A DNA stretch of 64,000 nt from Paenibacillus xylaniclasticus (GTDB lineage: Bacteria; Bacillota; Bacilli; Paenibacillales; Paenibacillaceae), in the NCBI RefSeq assembly GCF_004001065.1, contig NZ_BIML01000004.1, positions 310,001-374,000 on the forward strand. The letters are read 5' to 3'. The notes under the pieces were generated by a model. The model did no database searches. It saw only the letters and a program-made list of their open reading frames with translations, and had not been told where the DNA came from. Within the stretch, counting starts at the first letter, position 1. Every line of letters begins with the position of its first letter. Position numbers and translations under genes: made by a program. Below are positions 24,915 through 33,417 of the stretch, piece by piece.

Positions 24915-25551
24915 TGATACACAAGGAGCACATATTATTCGGATATTAATCGTGGAGGATGATGCCGATTGGATTCGTTCGATTACGACGCTGCTGCACC
25001 AGCAGCCGGATTTACTTGTCGTTGGCGCTGCAACGAATGCTGAGGAAGCGATTAAGCTTTCCGCCTCTATCGAATATGATATTGTGCTGATGGACGTTCT
25101 TCTAAGCGAAGGTAGCGAGAATGGCATCTATACGGCTCTGGAGCTCCGTTCGATTCGTCCGCAATCACGGGTAATTATGCTGACGTCACAGAACGATGAG
25201 CGGACGATGACCGATGCCTTCACGGCTGGCGCAAGCTATTATCTTGATAAGACGCGGTTCCGCGAGCTGGCTTCTACGATTCGTTCCGTCTATTATCATC
25301 CGGAAGCAATGGATGCTCTGCTTAAGGAGCTGAGCCGACTGAAGCGTGAGGAGCAGCTGCAAGGTCTGACCGCCGCCGAACGTGAAGTGTTCGAGCTAAT
25401 GGAGCAGGGCCATACCCATGCCCAGATTGAGAAGAAGCTGTTCAAGGCGGAAAGCACGCTGAAAAACCAGATCAACAAAATGCTCAAAAAGCTCGGCGTA
25501 CGGAGCAGCAAGGAAGCGATCGAGAAGGTGCGCCGTAATGGACTTCGATAG
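24907..25551 (+). CDS. NarL/FixJ-type response regulator
   Basis: A 214-residue regulator. The receiver domain (residues 10-130) has acidic D18/D19, phospho-acceptor Asp63 in VLMDVLL, a Thr/Ser in MLTSQ and a conserved Lys (DKTRF). The C-terminal LuxR-type helix-turn-helix spans about 150-205 (LTAAEREVFELMEQGHTHAQI...STLKNQINKMLKKLGV). It is coupled to the kinase gene by overlap and the two form a two-component system. A terminator follows. Target genes are not evident. Confidence 0.88.
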   Translation: MLDDTQGAHIIRILIVEDDADWIRSITTLLHQQPDLLVVGAATNAEEAIKLSASIEYDIVLMDVLLSEGSENGIYTALELRSIRPQSRVIMLTSQNDERTMTDAFTAGASYYLDKTRFRELASTIRSVYYHPEAMDALLKELSRLKREEQLQGLTAAEREVFELMEQGHTHAQIEKKLFKAESTLKNQINKMLKKLGVRSSKEAIEKVRRNGLR

Positions 25552-25585
25552 AACCCGTCACGGAACAACAATAATGACCTGACCC

Positions 25586-25618
25586 AGAGCCTATACACGA
25601 TGAGGCTCTTTTGTTTTC
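25586..25618 (+). terminator. Intrinsic terminator of the two-component operon
   Basis: AGAGCC (25586-25591) pairs with GGCTCT, followed by TTTGTTTTC. Confidence 0.75.
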
Positions 25619-25644
25619 TACTTAGGTGGGCGATTAGCGGGCAA

Positions 25645-25663
25645 GTACTACAGTTTTTAGTAC
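25645..25663. promoter_or_regulatory. Palindrome upstream of the DCC operon
   Basis: GTACTACAGTTTTTAGTAC has 6-bp perfect arms, and a further half-like GTACTA lies at about 25678-25683. It sits about 85 bp before the first gene and is a possible repressor site. Confidence 0.35.
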
Positions 25664-25749
25664 CGTGCTGTTTTACCGTACTATGAAAGTCCCAACTGCA
25701 GCATTCGCATGAATCAGATTACAATACAGACAGGAAGAGGGAGATGACG

Positions 25750-26247
25750 ATGGTAAGACAGGACAAAATGCAGGAGCAGCAGCTGCCGTACCGGATTTTG
25801 CTCGTAGATGGAGAGTGCGCACTATGCCATGGAATGACGAGGTTTACGGTGCAACGAGATCGGAGGGGACAGTTTCGGATCGCTGCTCTTCAATCGGTAA
25901 TCGGTAGGAAGCTGCTGGCGGATGCGGGGCTGTCTGACCGGCATCGTTCATCCATGGTACTGCTGGAGCAAGGTCAGGTCTATGTGAAATCGAGCGCAGC
26001 GCTCCGCGTGCTTCGCAGACTAGACGGTCTATGGCCGCTGCTTTATGCATTTATCATCGTTCCTCGGCCGATTCGAGACCTCGGCTACGATCTAATCGCC
26101 CGCTTCCGCTATAAGCTGTTCGGAAAATCTGACATCTGTATGCTGTCATCGTCAGTCGGTTCGGATCGGCTGCTGCACGGTGGCGAGCAGGTAGGGAGTG
26201 TTCGAGATGCAAATGAAACGGACGATAAGAGACGGTTCAGCGATTAA
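25750..26247 (+). CDS. DCC-family thiol-disulfide oxidoreductase-like protein (DUF393)
   Basis: A 165-residue protein with the family motif DxxCxxC (D20, C23, C26 in VDGECALC), followed by a thioredoxin-like fold pattern. DUF393/YuxK proteins are thought to act as thiol-disulfide oxidoreductases, but their partners are unknown. I prefer ATG 25750 over ATG 25744, which sits too close to the AGGAAGAGGGAG site. It overlaps the next gene by 41 bp and opens a three-gene operon. Confidence 0.8.
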   Translation: MVRQDKMQEQQLPYRILLVDGECALCHGMTRFTVQRDRRGQFRIAALQSVIGRKLLADAGLSDRHRSSMVLLEQGQVYVKSSAALRVLRRLDGLWPLLYAFIIVPRPIRDLGYDLIARFRYKLFGKSDICMLSSSVGSDRLLHGGEQVGSVRDANETDDKRRFSD

Positions 26248-27199
26248 TCTAGTTCACTACAAGCCGAAGCCGATCTATGTGGAGACGTTCATTCAAACCG
26301 ACATGGACTCGTTATGGCATCATACTCAATCGCCCAAGCTGCACCAGCAGTGGGATTTGCGGTTCAGTGAAATTCATTATTTACCGAGAAATAGTGACGA
26401 TCTGCCGCAATTGCTTCATTATAAGACCCGCATTGGCTTTGGTCTTCACATTGAAGGAACAGGAGAGACGATCGCTAGCCGTCCCTCGCGCAGCGGAGCC
26501 AGAACGTCTGCATTAATCTTCAGGTCAGAGCAGCCAATATCACTTATCCGCAGCGGCAGTGGCTATTGGCAGTATACGCCGGAGCAGGCCGGTATCCGGT
26601 TTGCAACGGAATATGACTATACTACACGGTTTGGCCAGCTTGGCAGGTGGTTTGACCGGTATGTATTCCGACCGATGTTCGGCTATGCGACGGCATTGAG
26701 CTTCGATCTGCTGCGGTTATGGCTGGAGAAGGGTTTGCGTCCGGCAGCGATTATACGGACAACAGCAGTTCATTATGTCAGCATTGCCATGATAACGATG
26801 GTGTGGATATGGATGGGCCTCGTACCGAAGCTGCTTGTGCCGAACGGAGGCGATCTGAAGCTGATGGAATCGCTCGGGTTGTTCGCTGGGGCTGAAGAGG
26901 AGACTTTAACGCTGCTAGGCTTTATAGAGGTGATCTTCGGTGTAGCTGCTATCGGGTTTCACCGTGTTAAATATAATTGGCTGCTGCAGATCGGAATGCT
27001 GACTATACTGACGGTGGCTGGCCTCGCAGCAGACCCGTCGCTGCTAGCTGCACCATTCAATCCGCTTCTAGTTAGCATTCCGATGTTTGGCTTAATCGCA
27101 GCAGTCTGGCTGACGATGGATGTTGTACCTAGTGCAAGCAGATGCATCCGAGTACGAAACCAGATTACGCCCGATGAACAACAGGAAGGGAGTAAGTAG
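26207..27199 (+). CDS. SRPBCC-like plus DoxX-like membrane fusion protein
   Basis: A 330-residue protein. Residues about 15-165 look like a START/SRPBCC ligand-binding domain (IYVETFIQTDMDSLWHHTQSPKLHQQWDLRF). Residues about 185-310 hold four hydrophobic helices resembling a DoxX-type membrane domain. Start ATG 26207 has TAGGGAG at 8-9 bases; the GTG at 26198 abuts that site. In related genomes this kind of gene lies between a DCC protein and a DUF4166 protein, as here. A role in membrane or thiol metabolism is inferred from DoxX and the DCC neighbour. Confidence 0.7.
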   Translation: MQMKRTIRDGSAINLVHYKPKPIYVETFIQTDMDSLWHHTQSPKLHQQWDLRFSEIHYLPRNSDDLPQLLHYKTRIGFGLHIEGTGETIASRPSRSGARTSALIFRSEQPISLIRSGSGYWQYTPEQAGIRFATEYDYTTRFGQLGRWFDRYVFRPMFGYATALSFDLLRLWLEKGLRPAAIIRTTAVHYVSIAMITMVWIWMGLVPKLLVPNGGDLKLMESLGLFAGAEEETLTLLGFIEVIFGVAAIGFHRVKYNWLLQIGMLTILTVAGLAADPSLLAAPFNPLLVSIPMFGLIAAVWLTMDVVPSASRCIRVRNQITPDEQQEGSK

Positions 27200-27201
27200 T
27201 T

Positions 27202-27879
27202 ATGGCATCGATTTATGAGCAAGCGCTAGGGGAGTCTTACCACCGATTGCATCCTCGTATTCGTGAGCGATTCGGCTTCTCAAGCCGTGATAAGATCGCA
27301 TCGATCGGCACTGGCATCATGAATCGGGTATGGCATAACCGAATCGTTTCGCTTGCGCTGCGATTAGGTATGACACGGCATATTATGTTTCCCAACAGCG
27401 GTCGAGATATACCGTTTACGATTGAAAATTACGCTTTCGTCGATCGTTACGGTCGTGAAACGGTTAGCTGGATACGTAAATTTAAATTTAAGCGGGCCAT
27501 CCGCCATTTTGATGCGACGATGATCTATAGCAGCGAGCGCCAAGGAATCGTTGATTATCTTGGCAACAAGCAGCATTTGGCCGTAGACCTGCACATTTCG
27601 GCAGCGCCGAACGGGGGCATTCGAATCGTATCAGGCGAGCAAAGGTTTTATGAAGGACCGTTCGGCTTCCGGATTCCGCGGCTCTTGACCGGTACGGCTG
27701 AAGTAATCGAATGGTTCGATGACGCAATAAACCGTTATCGTATCTCGGTCCGCGTCCTTAATCCGATTATTGGAACCGTGTTCCGGTATGAAGGTACGTT
27801 CGAAGCACGTATGGTTGATGCTTCTGCAGCGGATATTCCGATTGATGTAAAGCCGCTGCGAGAAGAAGCAAGAGAATAG
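27202..27879 (+). CDS. DUF4166 domain protein
   Basis: A 225-residue protein matching DUF4166: an opening ALGESYHRLHPRIRERFG, a central VSWIRKF and a C-terminal RLLTGTAEVIEWFDDAINRYRISVRVLNPIIGTVFRYEGTF-type segment. It starts 2 bp after the stop of the DoxX-like gene, behind GGAAGGGAG, so it is the third gene of the operon. Function is unknown; it is soluble. Confidence 0.8.
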   Translation: MASIYEQALGESYHRLHPRIRERFGFSSRDKIASIGTGIMNRVWHNRIVSLALRLGMTRHIMFPNSGRDIPFTIENYAFVDRYGRETVSWIRKFKFKRAIRHFDATMIYSSERQGIVDYLGNKQHLAVDLHISAAPNGGIRIVSGEQRFYEGPFGFRIPRLLTGTAEVIEWFDDAINRYRISVRVLNPIIGTVFRYEGTFEARMVDASAADIPIDVKPLREEARE

Positions 27880-27916
27880 CCGCCGGATAAGAGAGACAGA
27901 CGAATTATTTTATGGA

Positions 27917-27945
27917 TTGAGCGATCCTGTTTTATCCATTATGCT
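27917..27945 (+). promoter_or_regulatory. Probable promoter of metallophosphoesterase gene
   Basis: TTGAGC (27917-27922), a 17-base spacer and TATGCT (27940-27945). Confidence 0.4.
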
Positions 27946-27992
27946 TAAGACTTAGTCGAATGCGTTAATGGTATGATAGGGAGGAGCTCGGC

Positions 27993-28769
27993 ATGATGGT
28001 ATGGATGATTATACTCTTGATCGTTGCAGTCGCAGCGTATGTGCTCTTGATTGTCCCGACACGTTGGCTTCGGATCGAGCATGTTCGATACCCGGAAGCG
28101 AAGCTTGGCATTCGAATTCTTCAGATCAGTGATATCCATGTGGAGAGAACGAGAATTACGCCTAATAAGCTAAAGCAAGTCATCGATACGCTTCGTCCTG
28201 ATTACATCTGTGTAACGGGCGATTTTACAGAAAAATTGGCCTACATCCCGAAAGTGAAACGGTTCGCCGAGGCGCTCGCATCGTCCGGCATTCCGGTCTA
28301 CGCCGTATTGGGCAATCACGATTATCGACTGAAACATAATCTGCCAAAGCTGGTGAACCTCCTAACCTCGTCCGGTATTAGAGTACTGGTTAACGAATCA
28401 GTACTCGTGGAAGGGCGATTTCGGTTCGTCGGCATCGACGATTACTGCACAAGAAGAAGCAGAATCGGCGCCGCATTCCAGGAGGTAGAACCCAATATGC
28501 CGACCGTCATTTTGACGCATGATCCGAATGTCGCTCTCGTAATTCGCTTGCCTTTCACGTATTTAATGGCGGGTCATCTGCACGGGATGCAGTTCAACAT
28601 TCCGCCGCTGTTCCGGTTCGTTAACAAGGGCGGGCTCGTCGGAGCAGGTATTACGAAGGGTCTGCATCACACCCGATATGGGGCGTTCTATATTTCCAAA
28701 GGAATCGGGCAATCCGGCATTAACGCGCGGTTTCTTGTTCGCTCTGAGGTGACGCTGCATGAGCTGTGA
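27993..28769 (+). CDS. Membrane-anchored metallophosphoesterase (YkuE-like)
   Basis: A 258-residue protein with one N-terminal hydrophobic helix (residues 1-24). It has the full calcineurin-type motif set: SDIHVERT, GDFTEK, GNHDYRL, THDP and AGHLHG. Relatives such as YkuE hydrolyse phosphodiesters at the membrane. The ATG has AGGGAGGAG upstream. Its 3' end overlaps the convergent MBL gene by 50 bp, an unusually long convergent overlap. Confidence 0.83.
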   Translation: MMVWMIILLIVAVAAYVLLIVPTRWLRIEHVRYPEAKLGIRILQISDIHVERTRITPNKLKQVIDTLRPDYICVTGDFTEKLAYIPKVKRFAEALASSGIPVYAVLGNHDYRLKHNLPKLVNLLTSSGIRVLVNESVLVEGRFRFVGIDDYCTRRSRIGAAFQEVEPNMPTVILTHDPNVALVIRLPFTYLMAGHLHGMQFNIPPLFRFVNKGGLVGAGITKGLHHTRYGAFYISKGIGQSGINARFLVRSEVTLHEL

Positions 28770-29526
28770 GCTCCGTCGTTTCAGCTAATTCGGCAATACG
28801 CTCCTTTAGATCGGGTGCATCATACAATCCGCCGTGATAACATACAACACGTTCAATATCGTAGTTTGCCAAAACCTGGAGTGATTGGACCGCTTGTCCG
28901 TAGTCGACGGCAAGCTCGGGTGCTGGCAGCTTTAGCTTGCCGTCTGAAACGACGAGCGCGTCTCCAGCAATAAGCGTCTTCGATGAGAGATGATATAGGC
29001 TAATATGTCCAGGGGTATGCCCAGGCGTATCGATTACGACAATGCCGCCACCATACGGCAGCTTGTCCCCGCCTCGGATGATGCGGTGTACTTCAGTACG
29101 CGGAGGAGATTCGAGCAGTGCTTTGAACGCACGGCGCCATTGCTCTGGTACCTTGGGCGGGAACATATGATCAATTCCTGCAAGGAGCTCGTCAGTTATT
29201 TTGATCAGACGCCGCTCTCCTTGAATGTAAGGCTTCTCCAGCTCGTGCGCGAGCACGTTGACCGAACGTCCAAGATGGCGAAGCAGGCCAGGCATGCCTC
29301 CGATGTGGTCGATATCTTGGTGAGTGAGAATAACGGTTGACAGAAGCGTCTCTTCCACGTTTGCATTTGCAAACCCTTTGATTAGATCTTCAAGCCGCCC
29401 GGGATATCCTGCATCGACCAGTACGGCTTCCTTAGCATTCGATAGCAGCACCGGGAATACGTTATCCGGCTTGCCCATAGCCATTGCCGTCACCGGCACC
29501 AATTCCAATCCACTCGCAATCTTCAC
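28720..29526 (-). CDS. MBL-fold metallo-hydrolase
   Basis: A 268-residue metallo-beta-lactamase-fold protein with THQDIDHIGG (an HxDxDH variant with Gln-Asp-Ile between), DTPGHTPGHIS, AGDAL and a C-terminal YHGG. It starts at GTG 29526 behind AAGGAGGAATG. The protein is cytosolic with no signal peptide; the substrate is unknown. It is not closely similar to the MBL protein at 4812. The last 50 bp overlap the opposite-strand phosphoesterase gene. Confidence 0.82.
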   Translation of the reverse strand: MKIASGLELVPVTAMAMGKPDNVFPVLLSNAKEAVLVDAGYPGRLEDLIKGFANANVEETLLSTVILTHQDIDHIGGMPGLLRHLGRSVNVLAHELEKPYIQGERRLIKITDELLAGIDHMFPPKVPEQWRRAFKALLESPPRTEVHRIIRGGDKLPYGGGIVVIDTPGHTPGHISLYHLSSKTLIAGDALVVSDGKLKLPAPELAVDYGQAVQSLQVLANYDIERVVCYHGGLYDAPDLKERIAELAETTELTAHAASPQSEQETAR

Positions 29527-29718
29527 GTACTCATTCCTCCTTAAGTACTTATTAGTTCACCTGCAGCTGCATTGTGCAATTGCGAATCTAATCTTACTAA
29601 GTCAGAAACCATTCGTCAACAAACAAATATTTTATTATATCACATAAAATTATTTTTGTCAATAGTTATTTTGGTTCAATTGATTAACCTTGAAAACGGT
29701 TTATTTGTTCGGTTCATC

Positions 29719-29747
29719 TTGGACACAGCCTTGCAAAAATATGATAT
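29719..29747 (+). promoter_or_regulatory. Promoter of the serine hydrolase/peptidase unit
   Basis: TTGGAC (29719-29724), a 17-base spacer and TGATAT (29742-29747), downstream of an A/T-rich stretch (about 29600-29700) that may act as an UP element. Confidence 0.5.
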
Positions 29748-29803
29748 CGTTAGCTTATCTCCTCGTATTACTAACGAAATTACACTCATAATTGGAGGCT
29801 GCT

Positions 29804-31231
29804 ATGATGACACATTTGACTCGACTGCCGCGTACGACGCCAGAAGAAGCCGGCATTCCGAGCCGCGCAATTGAAGCTTTTATTGACCAGCTCGCTCAAG
29901 ATCAGTTTGAAGCTCATGGATTTATGATCGTACGCCATGGCCGTGTAGCTGCAGAAGGCTGGTGGAAGCCATACTCGCCGGAGCTGCCCCATTTGGTGTT
30001 CTCGATAACCAAATCGTTTACGTCGACAGCCGTTGGTTTTGCGGTTCAGGAGGGGCTCTTGAGCCTAGAGGATCGCGTCGCTTCATTCTTCCCGGACGAG
30101 CTGCCGTCAAGTCCGTCTGATCGGCTGCTTGCGATGACCGTACAGCATTTGCTCGCAATGGCAACCGGTCATGATGGAGATCCGACGGAGCAGGCAGTCA
30201 TGACTGGCGGAGATTGGGTGCGCGCATTCCTCGAAGCGCGGATTCCGTATGAGCCGGGTACTCATTTTGTATATAACAGCGGAGCATCCCATATCCTTGG
30301 CTTAATTGTTGAACGTGTATCAGGCGTTGGTCTGCAGACGTTCTTGTCCTCGCGGCTGCTTCAGCCACTGGGCATTCATCCAGCGGATTGGATGACGCTC
30401 CAGGGCGGGCACGAGGCTGGCGGCTTCGGGTTATGTCTGAAGCTCGAGGATGTAGCGAAGCTGGGCATACTATATGAACAGAAGGGAATATGGAATGGGG
30501 AACGTCTGTTAGAGGAGAAGTGGATTGATGCTTCTGCGGCACTGCAGGTGAGCAACGGAGATGATCCAAATTCCGACTGGTCGCAAGGCTACGGCTACCA
30601 GCTGTGGCGCTGCCGCTATGGAGCGTACCGGTTCGCAGGCTTGTTCGCTCAGAAGTGTGTCATCATTCCTTCGCACCATGCAGTTATTGCGGTCAATTCG
30701 GCGGATTGGAATGAGCAAGCGCTGCTCAATGCGATATGGACACATTTGCTGCCGGCAATGAGTGAACAGCCGCTGCCAGTGGATGAGTCTGCTAACGCTA
30801 AGCTGAATAGGCGGCTATTGACGCTGGATACGATTGCAGCAGATGATCGGCCTGTACCTGTACAATCTGTCCTGCTCAATAGGAAATATCGGCTTGAACC
30901 CAATAAAGCAGAAATATTGGAAATGACCATACACGAGACCAACAATGGTATTACTGCCGTTCTGCAAGGAGCAGGCGGTGAGAAAATGCTCCACTTTGGA
31001 ATTGACCGCTGGACATATGCCGGTGAAGGTCTAAAAAGTACAGCTGCTAGAGCTCAGTGGCTGTCAGCAGATGAGCTGCGTCTCGTACTATACGAGGTAT
31101 GGACGCCATTCAAGCTGACGATTACAATTCGTACTGCAGCTGAAGGGGCTGAGCTTCATATCGTTCGCAATGTGTCATGGGAAGTAATAGGATGGCCGGA
31201 CTGGAATGAAACAGTACGCTGTGTCGGTTAA
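29804..31231 (+). CDS. Beta-lactamase family serine hydrolase
   Basis: A 475-residue protein with SxxK (S67-I-T-K70), YNSGASH as the Tyr-x-Asn element, and a FAQKC/GYGYQLWR region in the C-terminal half of the domain. A 130-residue beta-rich extension follows the catalytic domain. It is related to the 6151 protein but longer. There is no signal peptide. ATG 29804 has TTGGAGG at 5 bases; the TTG at 29792 is part of that site. The M42 peptidase gene starts 35 bp later, so the pair is likely an operon. Confidence 0.82.
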   Translation: MMTHLTRLPRTTPEEAGIPSRAIEAFIDQLAQDQFEAHGFMIVRHGRVAAEGWWKPYSPELPHLVFSITKSFTSTAVGFAVQEGLLSLEDRVASFFPDELPSSPSDRLLAMTVQHLLAMATGHDGDPTEQAVMTGGDWVRAFLEARIPYEPGTHFVYNSGASHILGLIVERVSGVGLQTFLSSRLLQPLGIHPADWMTLQGGHEAGGFGLCLKLEDVAKLGILYEQKGIWNGERLLEEKWIDASAALQVSNGDDPNSDWSQGYGYQLWRCRYGAYRFAGLFAQKCVIIPSHHAVIAVNSADWNEQALLNAIWTHLLPAMSEQPLPVDESANAKLNRRLLTLDTIAADDRPVPVQSVLLNRKYRLEPNKAEILEMTIHETNNGITAVLQGAGGEKMLHFGIDRWTYAGEGLKSTAARAQWLSADELRLVLYEVWTPFKLTITIRTAAEGAELHIVRNVSWEVIGWPDWNETVRCVG

Positions 31232-31266
31232 GCTGTTACAACGTATTTGTGATCGGAGGAATCATC

Positions 31267-32316
31267 ATGAGAGGAAGGCTGGCTCCATCATTGGACCGAG
31301 CGTATATTTTAAATATGCTGGATAAGCTGCTTCGGACGCCAAGCCCGAGCGGCTTCTGTATGGCGGTCATGGAGCTTGTGACAGAAGAGGCTGCAAAGCT
31401 TGGGTATTCAGTCGAACGAACGCCCAAAGGCAATGGTATAATCGTCATTCCAGGAGCTTCTGAAGTGGATCCGATCGGATTAACGGCTCATGTCGACACG
31501 CTTGGTGCGATGGTTCGTTCGATTCATGCAGACGGAACGATCCGGTTTACTCCGATCGGCGGCTATGCTATGCATACGGTTGAAGGCGAATATTGCTTGG
31601 TTCACACTCGCAGCGGCCGAAAGGTGGAAGGTACCGTCCTGTCGACGAAGACGTCGGTTCATGTGTACCCGGATGCCCGTGATTGGAAGCGAGAGGAAGC
31701 AAATATGTGCATCCGTCTTGATGAATTGACCTCGTCGAAGGAAGAGACCGAGAAGCTGGGCAGTGCGCCGGGTGACTTTATTTCTTGGGACCCTCGCGTT
31801 CGGATGCTCGATAACGGTTGGATTAAATCACGTCATCTCGACGATAAGGCGAGTGTTGCAGCGCTGTTCGGTATATTGGAATGGCTGAAGCGGGAAGGTC
31901 GGACGCCGTCGCGTAACGTGACCATCATCTTATCCACGTACGAAGAGGTTGGTCATGGCAACGCCTACGTGCCGGATGACATAACGGAATTAATTGCAGT
32001 CGATATGGGGGCAATCGGCGATGATCTGTCGGCGACGGAGAAGGATGTGTCCATCTGCGCGAAGGATTCGTCCGGGCCATACGACTACGGGATGACGACG
32101 AGGCTGATCGACCTTGCCAAGCGAGAAGGACTGCCATATGCGGTCGACATCTACCCCTACTACGGCTCTGATGCATCTGCAGCGCTCCGTGCCGGCAGCA
32201 ACATCCGGGCTGCATTGATCGGACCGGGCGTACACGCGTCCCATGGAATGGAGCGGACGCATATCGATGCGATCGTCAATACGGCGGCGCTGCTGCTTGC
32301 TTACATGATGGAATAG
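31267..32316 (+). CDS. M42-family metallopeptidase
   Basis: A 349-residue dinuclear zinc aminopeptidase of the M42 (tetrahedral aminopeptidase/PepA/FrvX) group. Metal and catalytic motifs are visible: TAHVDTLG, HLDDKA, TYEEVGHG (Glu-Glu pair), AVDMGAI and the C-terminal VHASHGMERT. It removes N-terminal residues from peptides in the cytosol. ATG 31267 is chosen because CGGAGGA lies 7 bases upstream; the frame reaches back to GTG 31249. Confidence 0.87.
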   Translation: MRGRLAPSLDRAYILNMLDKLLRTPSPSGFCMAVMELVTEEAAKLGYSVERTPKGNGIIVIPGASEVDPIGLTAHVDTLGAMVRSIHADGTIRFTPIGGYAMHTVEGEYCLVHTRSGRKVEGTVLSTKTSVHVYPDARDWKREEANMCIRLDELTSSKEETEKLGSAPGDFISWDPRVRMLDNGWIKSRHLDDKASVAALFGILEWLKREGRTPSRNVTIILSTYEEVGHGNAYVPDDITELIAVDMGAIGDDLSATEKDVSICAKDSSGPYDYGMTTRLIDLAKREGLPYAVDIYPYYGSDASAALRAGSNIRAALIGPGVHASHGMERTHIDAIVNTAALLLAYMME

Positions 32317-32330
32317 GGAACCGGGCCAAA

Positions 32331-32385
32331 AGAAACCCGCGATTGCAGTGCTTCGTATGAACGAAAGCTGTAATCGCGGGTTTCT
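32331..32385. terminator. Bidirectional intrinsic terminator
   Basis: A long stem, AGAAACCCGCGATT... with ...AATCGCGGGTTTCT, closes both the M42 gene and the convergent FhuF-like gene. Confidence 0.75.
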
Positions 32386-32408
32386 GGTCTGACATAGAAA
32401 GGATCGTG

Positions 32409-33218
32409 TTATGCGTTGACCTGCTGTTGGCGTTGAATTTGAATCCGCAGTTCATTTCGCTCCGACTCCGTAAGCTTGGGACAAGAGTAGCACTTGACCC
32501 CATTCTCCCGCCTGTCGTAAAAGCAGCAGGACGATTTCATCATCATTCGGCTGTTAGGCGTTGGATCATAGGGGTTATCGATATAATGCGGCTGATGGAC
32601 AAACGGGCTGCGGCGCAATCCGAATACTTCGGCAGGCACTCCCTCGGTGATGGCACGGAACCCGAGCTCGAATGCTTCGATTACTGATGGTTGAGGAACA
32701 TAGGTTTGAACATATTCTCTCACGTAAGCTATAATGCCGCCGAATTGCTGCCAGATCGCCTGCGGTTTCATACCGGACGCATTCGCAATGGACGACACGG
32801 CAGGCTTAACAGTCTGCTCGATATATTGGGTAAAATATTGACCTAACCATTCAAAGGTGTTGTCGGCTGGAGGCTCCGTCGTAAGCACTTGCTCGATTCT
32901 ATAGCCGATGTGAGCGTAATTGTCATGCTGCTCGACCTGGAACGTTAAGTTCGGCAACGATAGATCGAGCACGACGCCATGCTGTGCGATCATGATGAGC
33001 TGTAATGCGCACAAATTGCAAATCGACCTACCGATGAATGAGGCAGGCAGTTCATGACCCAGAGCATGCAATAACCGTCCCGCTTGTTCACAAGCATGTC
33101 TTGCCTGCTCTGCATCAAGCAATTGCTCGGCCTTCATTTCGAATGAAGGATGTAAAGCGCCGGTGGGCGATGTATGGAAGTAGAGCTCTGCTAATGAGAA
33201 ATCGAGTTCACGCGTCAT
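32409..33218 (-). CDS. FhuF-like iron-sulfur protein (siderophore-iron reductase type)
   Basis: A 269-residue protein. The C terminus has the CC-x10-C-x2-C pattern (C231, C232, C243, C246) that binds the [2Fe-2S] cluster in FhuF-type ferric-siderophore reductases. The preceding 220 residues are helical, as in the IucA/IucC-FhuF family. It would release iron from imported hydroxamate siderophores in the cytosol. The ATG has CGGAGGC. No siderophore transporter is adjacent and I find no clear Fur box. Confidence 0.8.
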   Translation of the reverse strand: MTRELDFSLAELYFHTSPTGALHPSFEMKAEQLLDAEQARHACEQAGRLLHALGHELPASFIGRSICNLCALQLIMIAQHGVVLDLSLPNLTFQVEQHDNYAHIGYRIEQVLTTEPPADNTFEWLGQYFTQYIEQTVKPAVSSIANASGMKPQAIWQQFGGIIAYVREYVQTYVPQPSVIEAFELGFRAITEGVPAEVFGLRRSPFVHQPHYIDNPYDPTPNSRMMMKSSCCFYDRRENGVKCYSCPKLTESERNELRIQIQRQQQVNA

Positions 33219-33299
33219 AATAACTGCCTCCGAGATTTTATAATTTGAGCTTGATTAATTGAGGCTGCTCAGTATGCTTTGTGCTCATCAGGGCAAGAA

Positions 33300-33312
33300 A
33301 TAATCTGATTAT
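33300..33312. promoter_or_regulatory. 13-bp palindrome in divergent intergenic region
   Basis: ATAATC-T-GATTAT is a perfect palindrome between the divergent FhuF-like and M24 peptidase genes. It resembles a Fur box only loosely. Confidence 0.3.
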
Positions 33313-33353
33313 AAAGACCGTTAACACGAGGTGTCAACAGCAGCCGATCATAC

Positions 33354-33382
33354 TGTTATCCGAATCCTTGCGCGGTTATAAT
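33354..33382 (+). promoter_or_regulatory. Promoter of M24 peptidase gene
   Basis: TGTTAT (33354-33359), a 17-base spacer and TATAAT (33377-33382). Confidence 0.45.
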
Positions 33383-33417
33383 GAATGTACAATCGTATGA
33401 AAGTTAGGTGTGATGGT

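Noticed and set aside
33300-33312. Fur box before the FhuF-like gene
   Set aside because: The palindrome matches the Fur consensus only in its A/T-rich arms; the centre does not fit the 7-1-7 pattern.
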